DNA of 64,000 nucleotides from Nocardia aurea (GTDB taxonomy: Bacteria > Actinomycetota > Actinomycetes > Mycobacteriales > Mycobacteriaceae). Shown here in pieces: positions 8,851 through 17,787 of the stretch. Below the pieces are notes generated by a model. It searched no databases. It was given only the letters and a program-made list of their open reading frames with translations, and was not told the DNA's origin. Location of the stretch: assembly GCF_003123685.1 (NCBI RefSeq), contig NZ_QCYJ01000103.1, positions 496,001 through 560,000 on the forward strand, read 5' to 3'. How positions within the stretch are numbered: position 1 is the first letter of the stretch; each line of letters starts with the position of its first letter. The position numbers and the translations under genes are program-made.

Positions 8851-9312
8851 TCAGTCGAGGCTGTCGCAGTTGATGCCGTCGTCGCTGCTGTCGAGCGATT
8901 TCGTCTGGCAGTAGGTGTGGGTCGCGCCGCTGCCGGAGGACCCGTCGGTGATCCGCATCCGCTCCGCCCAGGAATCCGTGAGTTGTTGCAGCAGTTCGTC
9001 TCCCAGTGCGGGGGACGGTTCCCCCGCGAGGGTCAGCGGCCGCTCGACCAGGTCGATGCGGAGCCTGCGGGTGAAATCGGCGGTGGCGCCGGGCCGGATG
9101 TCCACCAGGACCGGCCGCTCGTCGGCGGCGCGATCGTCCACGCCCGCGGAATCGAGCACGCGGAGCACATCGTCGCGACGGAAGGTCCACGTCCCCTCGG
9201 CGACGCGGACGGAGATCTCACGTTCCGACTCGGCCACCAGCAGGCCTTGTAGAGCGGGAACGCGGTCACCCGTCGCCGGCGCGCCTCCTGGGAGGTGGAT
9301 TGCGTCGGTCAT
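8851..9312 (-). CDS. putative graspetide (ATP-grasp RiPP) precursor
   Basis: Protein of 153 residues immediately upstream of the ATP-grasp ligase. Residues 1-120 look folded, with alternating beta strands (REISVRV, TWTFRR, RPVLVDIR, RRLRIDLVERPL) and a helix ending in SWAERM. From residue 124 the sequence becomes low-complexity: a Gly/Ser spacer, then THTYCQTKSLDSSDDGINCD and a terminal SLD. That tail supplies acceptors T131, T133, T137, K138, S139, S142, S143 and S151, donors D141, D144, D145, D150 and D153, and a possible disulfide pair C135/C149. Such a donor/acceptor-rich C-terminus next to an MvdD-like ligase is the hallmark of graspetide precursors. ATG 9312 has GGAG eight bases upstream; 9345 is the alternative start. 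The precursor role is inferred. Confidence 0.72.
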   Translation of the reverse strand: MTDAIHLPGGAPATGDRVPALQGLLVAESEREISVRVAEGTWTFRRDDVLRVLDSAGVDDRAADERPVLVDIRPGATADFTRRLRIDLVERPLTLAGEPSPALGDELLQQLTDSWAERMRITDGSSGSGATHTYCQTKSLDSSDDGINCDSLD

Positions 9313-9365
9313 GATGTGAACTCCGATCTGCTCGCGATTAGCCATGACCCTCGAGCGTGAACAGG

Positions 9366-9371
9366 ATCATA
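9366..9371 (-). promoter_or_regulatory. putative -10 element of the RiPP operon
   Basis: TATGAT on the minus strand, 54 bp before the chosen precursor start, is a near-perfect -10 hexamer in otherwise GC-rich DNA. No convincing -35 was found at the right spacing. It would start transcription near 9359. Confidence 0.4.
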
Positions 9372-9453
9372 TCGTGCGAGGCCCCGTGACCGACCCGGTT
9401 CGGAAGATTTAAACCCCGGTGGCAAACAGATTAACGGGGGCCGGATAGGCTTG

Positions 9454-9472
9454 CACCGAAAGATTTTCGGTG
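9454..9472 (-). terminator. hairpin downstream of the thioesterase gene
   Basis: CACCGAAA and TTTCGGTG form a perfect 8-bp stem with a three-base loop. It lies 113 bp beyond the stop of the minus-strand thioesterase and upstream of the RiPP promoter, so it may separate the two units. No U-tract follows. Confidence 0.4.
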
Positions 9473-9584
9473 GGTGTTCACCCGGTCTTTCGCTAACACG
9501 CAGCTATTTCATTGTGGGATTTGTCTTCCCGTGTTGCCGGGCGGTGGCGGTGCCGCGCGGTCCGAACGATCGGGGTCCGTTCGG

Positions 9585-10001
9585 TCAGAGTCCGAGGAGT
9601 TCGGGTCGCTCCGCGAGGACGCGCAGTCGCGCTCCCGGATCGGCCACGAGTTTGCGCGCGGTGAGATCGAGTATGCCGCCGATCACCGAGATCTCCGCCG
9701 CGACGGTGTCGTCGAGTTTGCGGATCTCCTGCCGGATGCGGAAGGTCTTGCCGCCGGACCACTCGAAAGCGCAGTCGATGGTGACTTCGTCGCCGCCGCG
9801 CAGTTCGCGCTTGTACTTGATGGTCGTCTCCAGCACGACGGGGCCGATGCCGTCGGCGATCAACTTCTCCTGTGCCACCCCGGCGGCGCGCAGGAGTCCC
9901 CAGCGCGCGTGCTCACCGTATTGCAGGTACACGGCCTGATTCAGGTGCCCCTGGGTGTCGAGTTCGTATCCGCGCACCATCACCTGGGTAGAGAAGCTCA
10001 T
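9585..10001 (-). CDS. acyl-CoA thioesterase, 4HBT hotdog fold
   Basis: A 138-residue hotdog-fold protein of the 4-hydroxybenzoyl-CoA thioesterase class. The signature YELDTQGHLNQAVYLQYGEH holds the catalytic Asp and the GHxN turn. The following strands (VVLETTIKYKRELRGGDEV) are typical of YbgC/FadM-like enzymes, which cleave acyl-CoA thioesters. ATG 10001 gives the family's usual length and starts right at the first strand; the open frame continues to 10061, only 7 bp from the cupin stop, so translation coupled to that gene is possible. The substrate chain length is unknown. Confidence 0.87.
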   Translation of the reverse strand: MSFSTQVMVRGYELDTQGHLNQAVYLQYGEHARWGLLRAAGVAQEKLIADGIGPVVLETTIKYKRELRGGDEVTIDCAFEWSGGKTFRIRQEIRKLDDTVAAEISVIGGILDLTARKLVADPGARLRVLAERPELLGL

Positions 10002-10068
10002 GGCCCAGGCAACTCCGGCCGGACGCGGGAATGTTCCCGTGCGCCGGGATAGGTATGTCACATCCGGT

Positions 10069-10572
10069 TCAGCGACGCTGGGCGGAGCGTCGCGCCCACC
10101 AGTCGGGCGCGTCGACGAAGTGATTGTCGAATTCGTCCTGGGCCGCCGCCAGATCTGTCAGGGTCGCCTCGCCCCTGCCGATGCGATCGAGCAGGCGGAA
10201 GTAGTCGAAACGTTCCACGCCCGGCATGAGGGCGATCAGGACGCGGGCCCCGCTGTCCGGCGTCGCGCCGAACGCGTGCGGCATCCGTTTCGGCACCACG
10301 ACGGAACCGCCCGCCGCGACGGTGACGATCCGGTCGCCCGCGAGCAGTTGCAGTTCGCCGTCGGCGACGTAGAACAGTTCGTCGGAGCGCGTGTGATAGT
10401 GCGGAGCCGCGCCGTCCGCGCCGATCGCGAGGGTGATCTCGACGGTGCTGACCGAGCCCTCGGTCGCGTCCGCGTCGATGAGTAATCGAATCCGTGCCTG
10501 CTCGGTGCCGAGCATCTCGGCCTCGTGGGGGTGCCGGACGGCGATGTCGCGGTGTTCGGCGGCGGTGCTCAT
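10069..10572 (-). CDS. cupin-domain protein
   Basis: A 167-residue single-domain cupin. Motif 1 is PHYHTRSDELFYVADGELQ, with two His and a Glu for metal binding. Motif 2 is VVVPKRMPHAFGA with the final His. Small quercetinase-like or isomerase-like cupins have this form, but the reaction cannot be named. AGGAG lies five bases ahead of ATG 10572, which was preferred to the longer frame from 10656 because the latter would cover the divergent operator. The MarR gene is divergent from it across a 98-bp region dominated by a large inverted repeat, so this gene and perhaps the thioesterase are probably its regulon. Confidence 0.87.
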   Translation of the reverse strand: MSTAAEHRDIAVRHPHEAEMLGTEQARIRLLIDADATEGSVSTVEITLAIGADGAAPHYHTRSDELFYVADGELQLLAGDRIVTVAAGGSVVVPKRMPHAFGATPDSGARVLIALMPGVERFDYFRLLDRIGRGEATLTDLAAAQDEFDNHFVDAPDWWARRSAQRR

Positions 10573-10609
10573 GGTCGCTCCTGTGGTTCTCGGTCGATAG
10601 TTCTTCGGC

Positions 10610-10648
10610 ATATAGTTCGTTACCGAATGATTCGCTGACGAACTATAT
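10610..10648. promoter_or_regulatory. large inverted repeat in the cupin/marR divergent promoter
   Basis: ATATAGTTCGT (10610-10620) and its exact reverse complement ACGAACTATAT (10638-10648) flank 17 bp that contain a second palindrome, CGAATGATTCG (10624-10634). A further ATAGTTC copy occurs near 10597. The repeat overlaps the -35 of the predicted marR promoter, so it is very likely the operator for the MarR protein, controlling both directions. Confidence 0.75.
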
Positions 10649-10663
10649 CCCGGCAAATAGAAT
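10635..10663 (+). promoter_or_regulatory. predicted marR promoter, leaderless
   Basis: CTGACG (10635-10640) and TAGAAT (10658-10663) are spaced by 17 bp. The marR ATG begins seven bases after the -10, so the transcript would begin at or next to the start codon. There is no Shine-Dalgarno sequence, in keeping with leaderless translation. Confidence 0.6.
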
Positions 10664-10670
10664 GCTGTCC

Positions 10671-11198
10671 ATGGTTGCCAAGGATTCGGGTGCGACGCGG
10701 TCCGACCAGGTCGACGCCATCACCGCGCAGTGGCGTCGCGAGCGGCCCGATCTCGATCTGGAGGCGATGGCGATCGTCGGTCGACTCGGCAGGTTGATGC
10801 TGGTCGCGCAACGCCGGATCGAATCGGTGTTCAGCGCGCACGGCCTGCAGCGCGGCGAATTCGATGTGCTTGCCGCCCTGCGCCGTTCGGGTGATCCGTT
10901 CGAGCTGAACCCCTCGGTTCTCGCCGACACCCTGATGCTGTCGCGAGCGGGGATGACCGGACGGCTGGACCGACTCGAATCCGCCGGACTGGTGCGACGC
11001 GTGGCGGACGCCGCCGACCGACGCGCGATCCGCGTCGTCCTCACCGACGCGGGACGCGCACTCGTCGACACCGTGGTCACCGATCACGTCGCGAACGAGA
11101 CCGCGATGCTGTCCGTGCTCGAAGAGCCCGACCGCCGCGAACTGGACCGCATCGTGCGAGTACTGCTGGACCGCCTCGACCCCGGTTCACCGGTCTGA
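10671..11198 (+). CDS. MarR-family transcriptional regulator
   Basis: A 175-residue winged-helix regulator. Helices 1-2 read MAIVGRLGRLMLVAQRRIESVFSAHGLQ, followed by the HTH (NPSVLADTLMLSRAGMTGRLDRLESAGLV) and the wing with RRVADAADRRAIRVVLTDAG, which contains the conserved Asp-Arg pair of MarR proteins. It faces the cupin gene across an inverted repeat that overlaps its own promoter, so autorepression and control of the cupin gene are expected. MarR proteins often sense phenolics or acyl-CoAs, but no ligand can be deduced. An in-frame ATG at 10662 is an alternative start. Confidence 0.88.
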   Translation: MVAKDSGATRSDQVDAITAQWRRERPDLDLEAMAIVGRLGRLMLVAQRRIESVFSAHGLQRGEFDVLAALRRSGDPFELNPSVLADTLMLSRAGMTGRLDRLESAGLVRRVADAADRRAIRVVLTDAGRALVDTVVTDHVANETAMLSVLEEPDRRELDRIVRVLLDRLDPGSPV

Positions 11199-11284
11199 CC
11201 GCCGCGCCGATATCGACCTCGAGGGAACCGTGACCGGCTCTGCCGCGTCAGACCTGATGAGGACAGAGCTGAAAGGTACGAACT

Positions 11285-11812
11285 ATGGGTTCGCGATTCG
11301 AATCGGACGAGCTGCGGGCTCGCACCGCCGGGTTACAGAGACAGGTCGACGGCATGCTGTCGACCTACGAACAGCAGTTACGCGATATCGCCGCCGCGAA
11401 GTCGACCTTGGCGACGGCATCGTCGCAGGGCTGGTCCGACGACAGTCTGGTCCGAGTCACCGTCAACGGCGCCGGAATCCCGGTCGACGTGTGGGTCGAC
11501 GCCGCGGTGCTCAAACGATCCACCCCGGAGCGCCTGGCGGTCTCTTTCCTGCAGGCTGCCCAGTCGGCCGCACGGTCGGCCAAGGCCGATATCGACACCC
11601 TGCTGGCCCCCGTGCGCGAGGCGGCGGCGGAATTCGGTCCGCCGGAGCAGGTCTACGAGCGATTGCCGTTCGTCGGGGCGCTCGACGACATCCTCCCGCC
11701 ACCGCCGGAACCGGCCGCACCCGCGCCGCAATGGCAGGATCCGGGGCCGCTGGACGGCGAGGACGAAGGTCCGCACTGGAAGGGACTGGGGGCGAACCGC
11801 AATGGCTGGTGA
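11285..11812 (+). CDS. YbaB/EbfC-family protein, first gene of a type VII substrate operon
   Basis: A 175-residue protein whose first 110 residues match the YbaB/EbfC fold: a long N-terminal helix (LRARTAGLQRQVDGMLSTYEQQLRDI), then strands with VRVTVNGAGIPVDVWVD and a C-terminal helix RLAVSFLQAAQSAARSAKAD. In actinobacteria such proteins are often encoded beside WXG100 genes, as EspL is at ESX-1. The C-terminal 45 residues are Pro/Glu/Asp-rich and probably disordered. A GAAAGG ribosome-binding site precedes ATG 11285. The 3' end overlaps the WXG100 gene by 11 bp, indicating translational coupling. A chaperone-like or DNA-binding role is possible but not shown. Confidence 0.8.
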   Translation: MGSRFESDELRARTAGLQRQVDGMLSTYEQQLRDIAAAKSTLATASSQGWSDDSLVRVTVNGAGIPVDVWVDAAVLKRSTPERLAVSFLQAAQSAARSAKADIDTLLAPVREAAAEFGPPEQVYERLPFVGALDDILPPPPEPAAPAPQWQDPGPLDGEDEGPHWKGLGANRNGW

Positions 11813-12184
11813 CGATTTCCGCATCGATACCGATCAGGTCGGCGCGCAGGCGGCGAAATTCGGCGAACTCGCCGATGAACTGACCACCGGGCTGACCGAC
11901 CTGGTCGCGGGGCTGTCCGCGATCGGAGATGCCTGGGGCGAGGACGAATTCGGCGCACGGTTCGCGGCGAACTATGTCGACAAGGCGAACGACGCCCTGA
12001 CGACTATCGCCACGGCGGTGTCGACAAGGCGAACGACGCCCTGACGACTATCGCCACGGCGGTGCAGATGTTCCAATTCCTCGAGAAGGGCACCGAGGTC
12101 ACGGCGAATACGTTCGGCGCTCTCGACGCCGATTTCAAGAGTGTCCTCACCACGATCACCTCCCAGCTCGACCGGACGGCGTGA
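11802..12184 (+). pseudogene. WXG100-like ESX protein gene, frameshifted by a 44-bp tandem duplication
   Basis: The open frame from ATG 11802 codes for 80 residues and stops at 12044 inside a duplicated segment. Removing one 44-bp copy restores one frame of 112 residues that ends in TGA at 12182-12184, overlapping the next gene's ATG. The restored protein is a typical ESX substrate: helix 1, a WGEDEFG turn equivalent to WxG, and helix 2 running through MFQFLEKGTEVTANTFGALD. As read, the product keeps helix 1, the turn and part of helix 2, then ends with an unrelated STRRTTP tail. Since 44 is not a multiple of three, this is a real frameshift or an assembly error. Confidence 0.85.
11975..12064 (+). 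repeat. perfect 44-bp tandem duplication
   Basis: Positions 11975-12018 are repeated exactly at 12019-12062, and the match continues two bases further. The repeat lies within the WXG100-like gene and shifts its frame. Identity is complete, so the duplication is either very recent or artefactual. Confidence 0.95.
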
Positions 12185-13098
12185 TGGGTCTCGAGATTCC
12201 CGACGAACTCGAACCCGTTGCCGCGCTGGTCGTCTACAAGTGGCCCGAGACCGACGAGACCGGGCTGCGCGGCGCCGCCGATACCTGGGATCAGATGGCC
12301 GATCTGCTGGATCAGGTGAACGATCTGGGCAGCGACGTGGTGAAGGTGGTCCTGGCCAACACCCAGGGCGACACGCACGACGCCATCGAGAACTTCTGGA
12401 GCAAAGCGGGCGGCGACAGCGGGATGCTGGGCGAACTGTCCGAGTTCTGTCGCGAGTTGGCCTTCGTGCTGCGCGTCATGGCCGCGTTGGTCCTGGCGGT
12501 GAAACTGTTCATCATCGCGATGCTGGTGTATCTGGCGGTGCAGTTGGCGGCGGCCGCCGCCGCGGCGGTGCCGTCGCTGGGAACCAGCACCGCGGTCGGT
12601 GCGGCGGCCCAGGTGAGTACGCGCGTGGCGGTGACGACGGCGCTGCGCCAACTGATCCAGGACATCACCACCAAGACGATCGTGCTCGGCGCCGTCAAGG
12701 GGCTCGGTGTCTCCTCCGCGATCGAAGTGGGGTTTCAGTCGCTGGAGATAAAACTCGGTGTACGCGAGGGCTACGACTGGACCCAGGTCGGTTCTGTCGC
12801 GGCGCACGGCGCGATCAAGGGCGCTGTCGCGGACCCGGTGAAACAAATTCTGAAGAACGCCGGAGTCCAGCTTCCGGGCGACAGCATGATCGGCGGCGGC
12901 CAAGTCGGTCCTTCCGCGCTCATCAGCAAGATGATCGGCAAGAAGGTGGCCGATGCCGCGTGGGGTGAGGAGCCGGGCATCGCCGGACGCACCACCGAAG
13001 TGGCCACCACGGTGATCCGTCAGGAGATCGTGGACGCCCTGGCCGAATCCTCGACGCTGAATCAGGGCTCCAGTCTCGATCTCCCGCAGCAGAATTAG
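12184..13098 (+). CDS. CpnT-N-like (WXG100-like domain) protein without a toxin domain
   Basis: A 304-residue protein. The opening block DELEPVAALVVYKWPETDETGLRGAADTW resembles the N-terminal domain of CpnT-type outer-membrane/toxin proteins, which replaces WXG100 helices at the front of many actinobacterial polymorphic toxins. Residues about 92-125 are strongly hydrophobic (VLRVMAALVLAVKLFIIAMLVYLAVQL). The rest has Ala/Gly-rich helices like the pretoxin region, but the protein ends at DLPQQN without a recognisable nuclease, NADase or ADP-ribosyltransferase domain. ATG 12184 overlaps the stop of the restored WXG100 frame. It may be a carrier, a channel-like subunit or a toxin gene that has lost its 3' end. 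No immunity gene follows. Confidence 0.75.
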   Translation: MGLEIPDELEPVAALVVYKWPETDETGLRGAADTWDQMADLLDQVNDLGSDVVKVVLANTQGDTHDAIENFWSKAGGDSGMLGELSEFCRELAFVLRVMAALVLAVKLFIIAMLVYLAVQLAAAAAAAVPSLGTSTAVGAAAQVSTRVAVTTALRQLIQDITTKTIVLGAVKGLGVSSAIEVGFQSLEIKLGVREGYDWTQVGSVAAHGAIKGAVADPVKQILKNAGVQLPGDSMIGGGQVGPSALISKMIGKKVADAAWGEEPGIAGRTTEVATTVIRQEIVDALAESSTLNQGSSLDLPQQN

Positions 13099-13103
13099 CC
13101 GGA

Positions 13104-13139
13104 CCTCGGTGCGGGGTCACTCCCGGCGGCGCACCGAGG
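13104..13139. terminator. inverted repeat between convergent genes
   Basis: CCTCGGTGCG (13104-13113) and its exact complement CGCACCGAGG (13130-13139) flank a 16-base spacer, covering the 18-bp gap between the type VII operon and acnR plus the acnR 3' end. It could work as a bidirectional terminator. Confidence 0.5.
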
Positions 13140-13683
13140 CTTCCACGAGATCCAATACCGCGGAAAGGTTTTCGTTGGTGTGTCCCGACGCGATGCGGGC
13201 GATCAGACCGTCGAGCACGAGGTCGAGATAGCCGAGCAGGACGTCGGTGGGCACGTCGTCACGCAGCGCGCCCGCGGCCTTGCGGCGTTCCAGACGGGCC
13301 AGGGTCGCCGTGGTGAGTTCGGCGGAGCGCTGGGTCCAGCCCGCGCGGAATTCGGGATCGGTGCGCAGCCGCCGCGCGATCTCCAAACGTGTTCCGAGCC
13401 AATTGAACTGCTCGGGATGGGTGAGCATATCGCGCATGACCTGCACGATGCCCTGATTGGCCGCGACGTCGGCCATCCGTTCGGCGTCCTCCTGGGCGAG
13501 GGCGAGGAACAGGGCGTCCTTGTCGCGGAAATGGTGGAAGATCGCGCCGCGAGAGAGGCCGATCGCTTCTTCCAGGCGGCGCACGGTGGCGCCTTCGTAA
13601 CCGAATTCGGCGAAGCAGGCCCGCGCCCCGTCGAGAATCTGGCTTCGCCGGGCGGCGAGATGATCTTCACTGACCTTGGGCAT
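13117..13683 (-). CDS. acnR: AcnR, TetR-family repressor of aconitase
   Basis: A 188-residue TetR regulator located just downstream of acn on the same strand, the position of acnR in Corynebacterium and of Rv1474c in M. tuberculosis. The HTH reads GATVRRLEEAIGLSRGAIFHHFRDKDALF. AcnR of C. glutamicum represses acn by binding a palindrome in its promoter, and such a palindrome is present here upstream of acn at 16721. ATG 13683 opens MPKVSEDHLAARR, the conserved family start; the frame also extends to 13701. A 14-bp hairpin separates it from acn. Orthology is inferred from context and sequence. Confidence 0.87.
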   Translation of the reverse strand: MPKVSEDHLAARRSQILDGARACFAEFGYEGATVRRLEEAIGLSRGAIFHHFRDKDALFLALAQEDAERMADVAANQGIVQVMRDMLTHPEQFNWLGTRLEIARRLRTDPEFRAGWTQRSAELTTATLARLERRKAAGALRDDVPTDVLLGYLDLVLDGLIARIASGHTNENLSAVLDLVEASVRRRE

Positions 13684-13710
13684 GCGGACTCCTCGAGGCA
13701 ATGTGCGAGA

Positions 13711-13742
13711 GTCCGCGCACCGCGAAACCGCGGTGCGCGGAC
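13711..13742 (-). terminator. 14-bp hairpin between acn and acnR
   Basis: GTCCGCGCACCGCG and its exact complement form a 14-bp stem with an AAAC loop, 36 bp after the acn stop. It probably terminates or attenuates acn transcription, so acnR could be expressed at a lower level by read-through. Confidence 0.7.
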
Positions 13743-13778
13743 CCTCCGTACAACGACCGTGCAGTCGAGCGCCGCGAG

Positions 13779-16595
<2,817 letters not shown>

Positions 16596-16951
16596 GTCAG
16601 CTCCACTCGTCTGTGAGAGTCGGCCACCGGCGGGGCTGTGCCGATGACTGGTTGTTCGAGGGCGTCCTTGGAGGGGCTCCTGCGCCCGTCGGGCGTCGGT
16701 TCCTCGCGCCGTAACTCTAACAGTACGCTTGTCCTATGAAACACGCGGGGGCCGCTCTGTGCGGCATGGTCGACGCCCGCTCGGCTCTGTCGCGTACTGT
16801 GCTCGAGAGCCAGCGTGGTCGGACCCCGGTCCGGCGGCGCGCTCCCGGGGCGGTCGCACGCCGCCCGCGTCGGACGGGAGCGGTGCTCAGCCCGCAGTGT
16901 TAAACGCCCATCGCATCGCACGCCGATGTGGCTCGACAGACCGGATGGAAG
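16596..16951. other. acn/Rv1476-like divergent intergenic region
   Basis: About 356 bp between the acn start and the Rv1476-like gene. I see no supported gene in it. It contains the AcnR-like palindrome at 16721 and presumably both divergent promoters. Confidence 0.6.
16721..16736 (-). promoter_or_regulatory. AcnR-type operator upstream of acn
   Basis: Read on the acn strand the site is TAGGACAAGCGTACTG. The AcnR consensus of Corynebacterium, as I recall it, is CAGNACnnnCGTACTG; only the first base differs. A TAGAGT hexamer directly after it could be the acn -10, so bound AcnR would occlude the promoter. Confidence 0.7.
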
Positions 16952-17521
16952 ATGGCCCCCTCGCATACCTCGGTTTTCACCCCCATGGCCGCGAAACTGC
17001 CGCCCGAGATCACCGAAAGCGGCCTGACGGCGATTCTGGCCGATGTCGAGGACAATCGCGTCGCCACGCCGGTCGGTAAAGGGCAGTCCGGGCTCGAGAC
17101 AGTCGTCGCCGACGCGCAATCCCATGGGATCCCGCTGAGCATCGTGGTGATTCCCGGCAATCCAGGCCACGACTCCAATCTACGGGACCTGGCCACCGAG
17201 GTCGGAAAACAGCAGCACGGCACCGTCGTCGTCCTCAGTGACGACTGGGTGGGCACCTACAGCGACTCGATCAGCCGGGTGACGCTGGAATGGGCCGAGG
17301 ACGCGGCCAAGAGCAAACAGGGTAATTCGGTCGAGGCCGCGCGCATCTTCGTCGGACGCCTCGAGGAGCCGGAATCGGTGTCGTGGACCGCGATCACGCT
17401 CGTGCTGCTCGCGATCACCGTGCTCGCCACCGGCGGGCTCTACTGGGTGAAGGCTCGGCGCGCTCGGGAAGAACTCACCCCCGCCGTCGCCGCCGGGCGT
17501 CCCGGGGACGCCGACAGGTAA
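16952..17521 (+). CDS. Rv1476-family membrane protein
   Basis: A 189-residue protein lying between divergent acn and ripA, the exact position of Rv1476. The N-terminal 140 residues form a soluble domain (ITESGLTAILADVEDNRVATP, LSIVVIPGNPGHDSNLRDLATEV, GTVVVLSDDWVGTYSDSISR) that resembles a TPM-like alpha/beta fold. One C-terminal transmembrane helix (WTAITLVLLAITVLATGGLYWV) is followed by KARRAR, so the soluble domain should face outward. The family has no established activity; proximity to RipA and the MoxR/VWA genes hints at an envelope role. ATG 16952 was chosen; ATG 16985 (MAAKLPPEI) is also possible. Confidence 0.82.
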   Translation: MAPSHTSVFTPMAAKLPPEITESGLTAILADVEDNRVATPVGKGQSGLETVVADAQSHGIPLSIVVIPGNPGHDSNLRDLATEVGKQQHGTVVVLSDDWVGTYSDSISRVTLEWAEDAAKSKQGNSVEAARIFVGRLEEPESVSWTAITLVLLAITVLATGGLYWVKARRAREELTPAVAAGRPGDADR

Positions 17522-17787
17522 GCGGTATCTGCCGCTCCCTCTTTACATAACGGTCGGTTCGTTTCGACCCGTGAATTCCTCTAGCGCATCCGGCTAATTC
17601 CGGGCAATCCGTAAATTACGCGCCTGTGATTTTGTTGCTGGAGTTCTTTTGGTGATGAATGTGTCGTACGGTTCGAATGATCGCCGATGGGGAACATGTG
17701 TTGACAAGGGCTTCTAGCTGACCACTGGGTTGGATGTGGCGACAGGGGCTCGTGTGGCTATGCCGGATTCGGGTCCTTGGAGGTGCG

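Noticed and set aside
9472..9483. GGGTGTTCACCC as a second hairpin next to 9454-9472
   Set aside because: The loop would be only two bases; it cannot form a stable stem of that length and shares a base with the stronger hairpin.
17522..17787. Possible ydaO/c-di-AMP-type riboswitch (GGGGAAC near 17690) or TTGACA promoter (17701) ahead of ripA
   Set aside because: Only a short GGGGAAC string is present, without the other conserved blocks, and TTGACA has no acceptable -10 at 16-19 bp. A covariance-model search would be needed.
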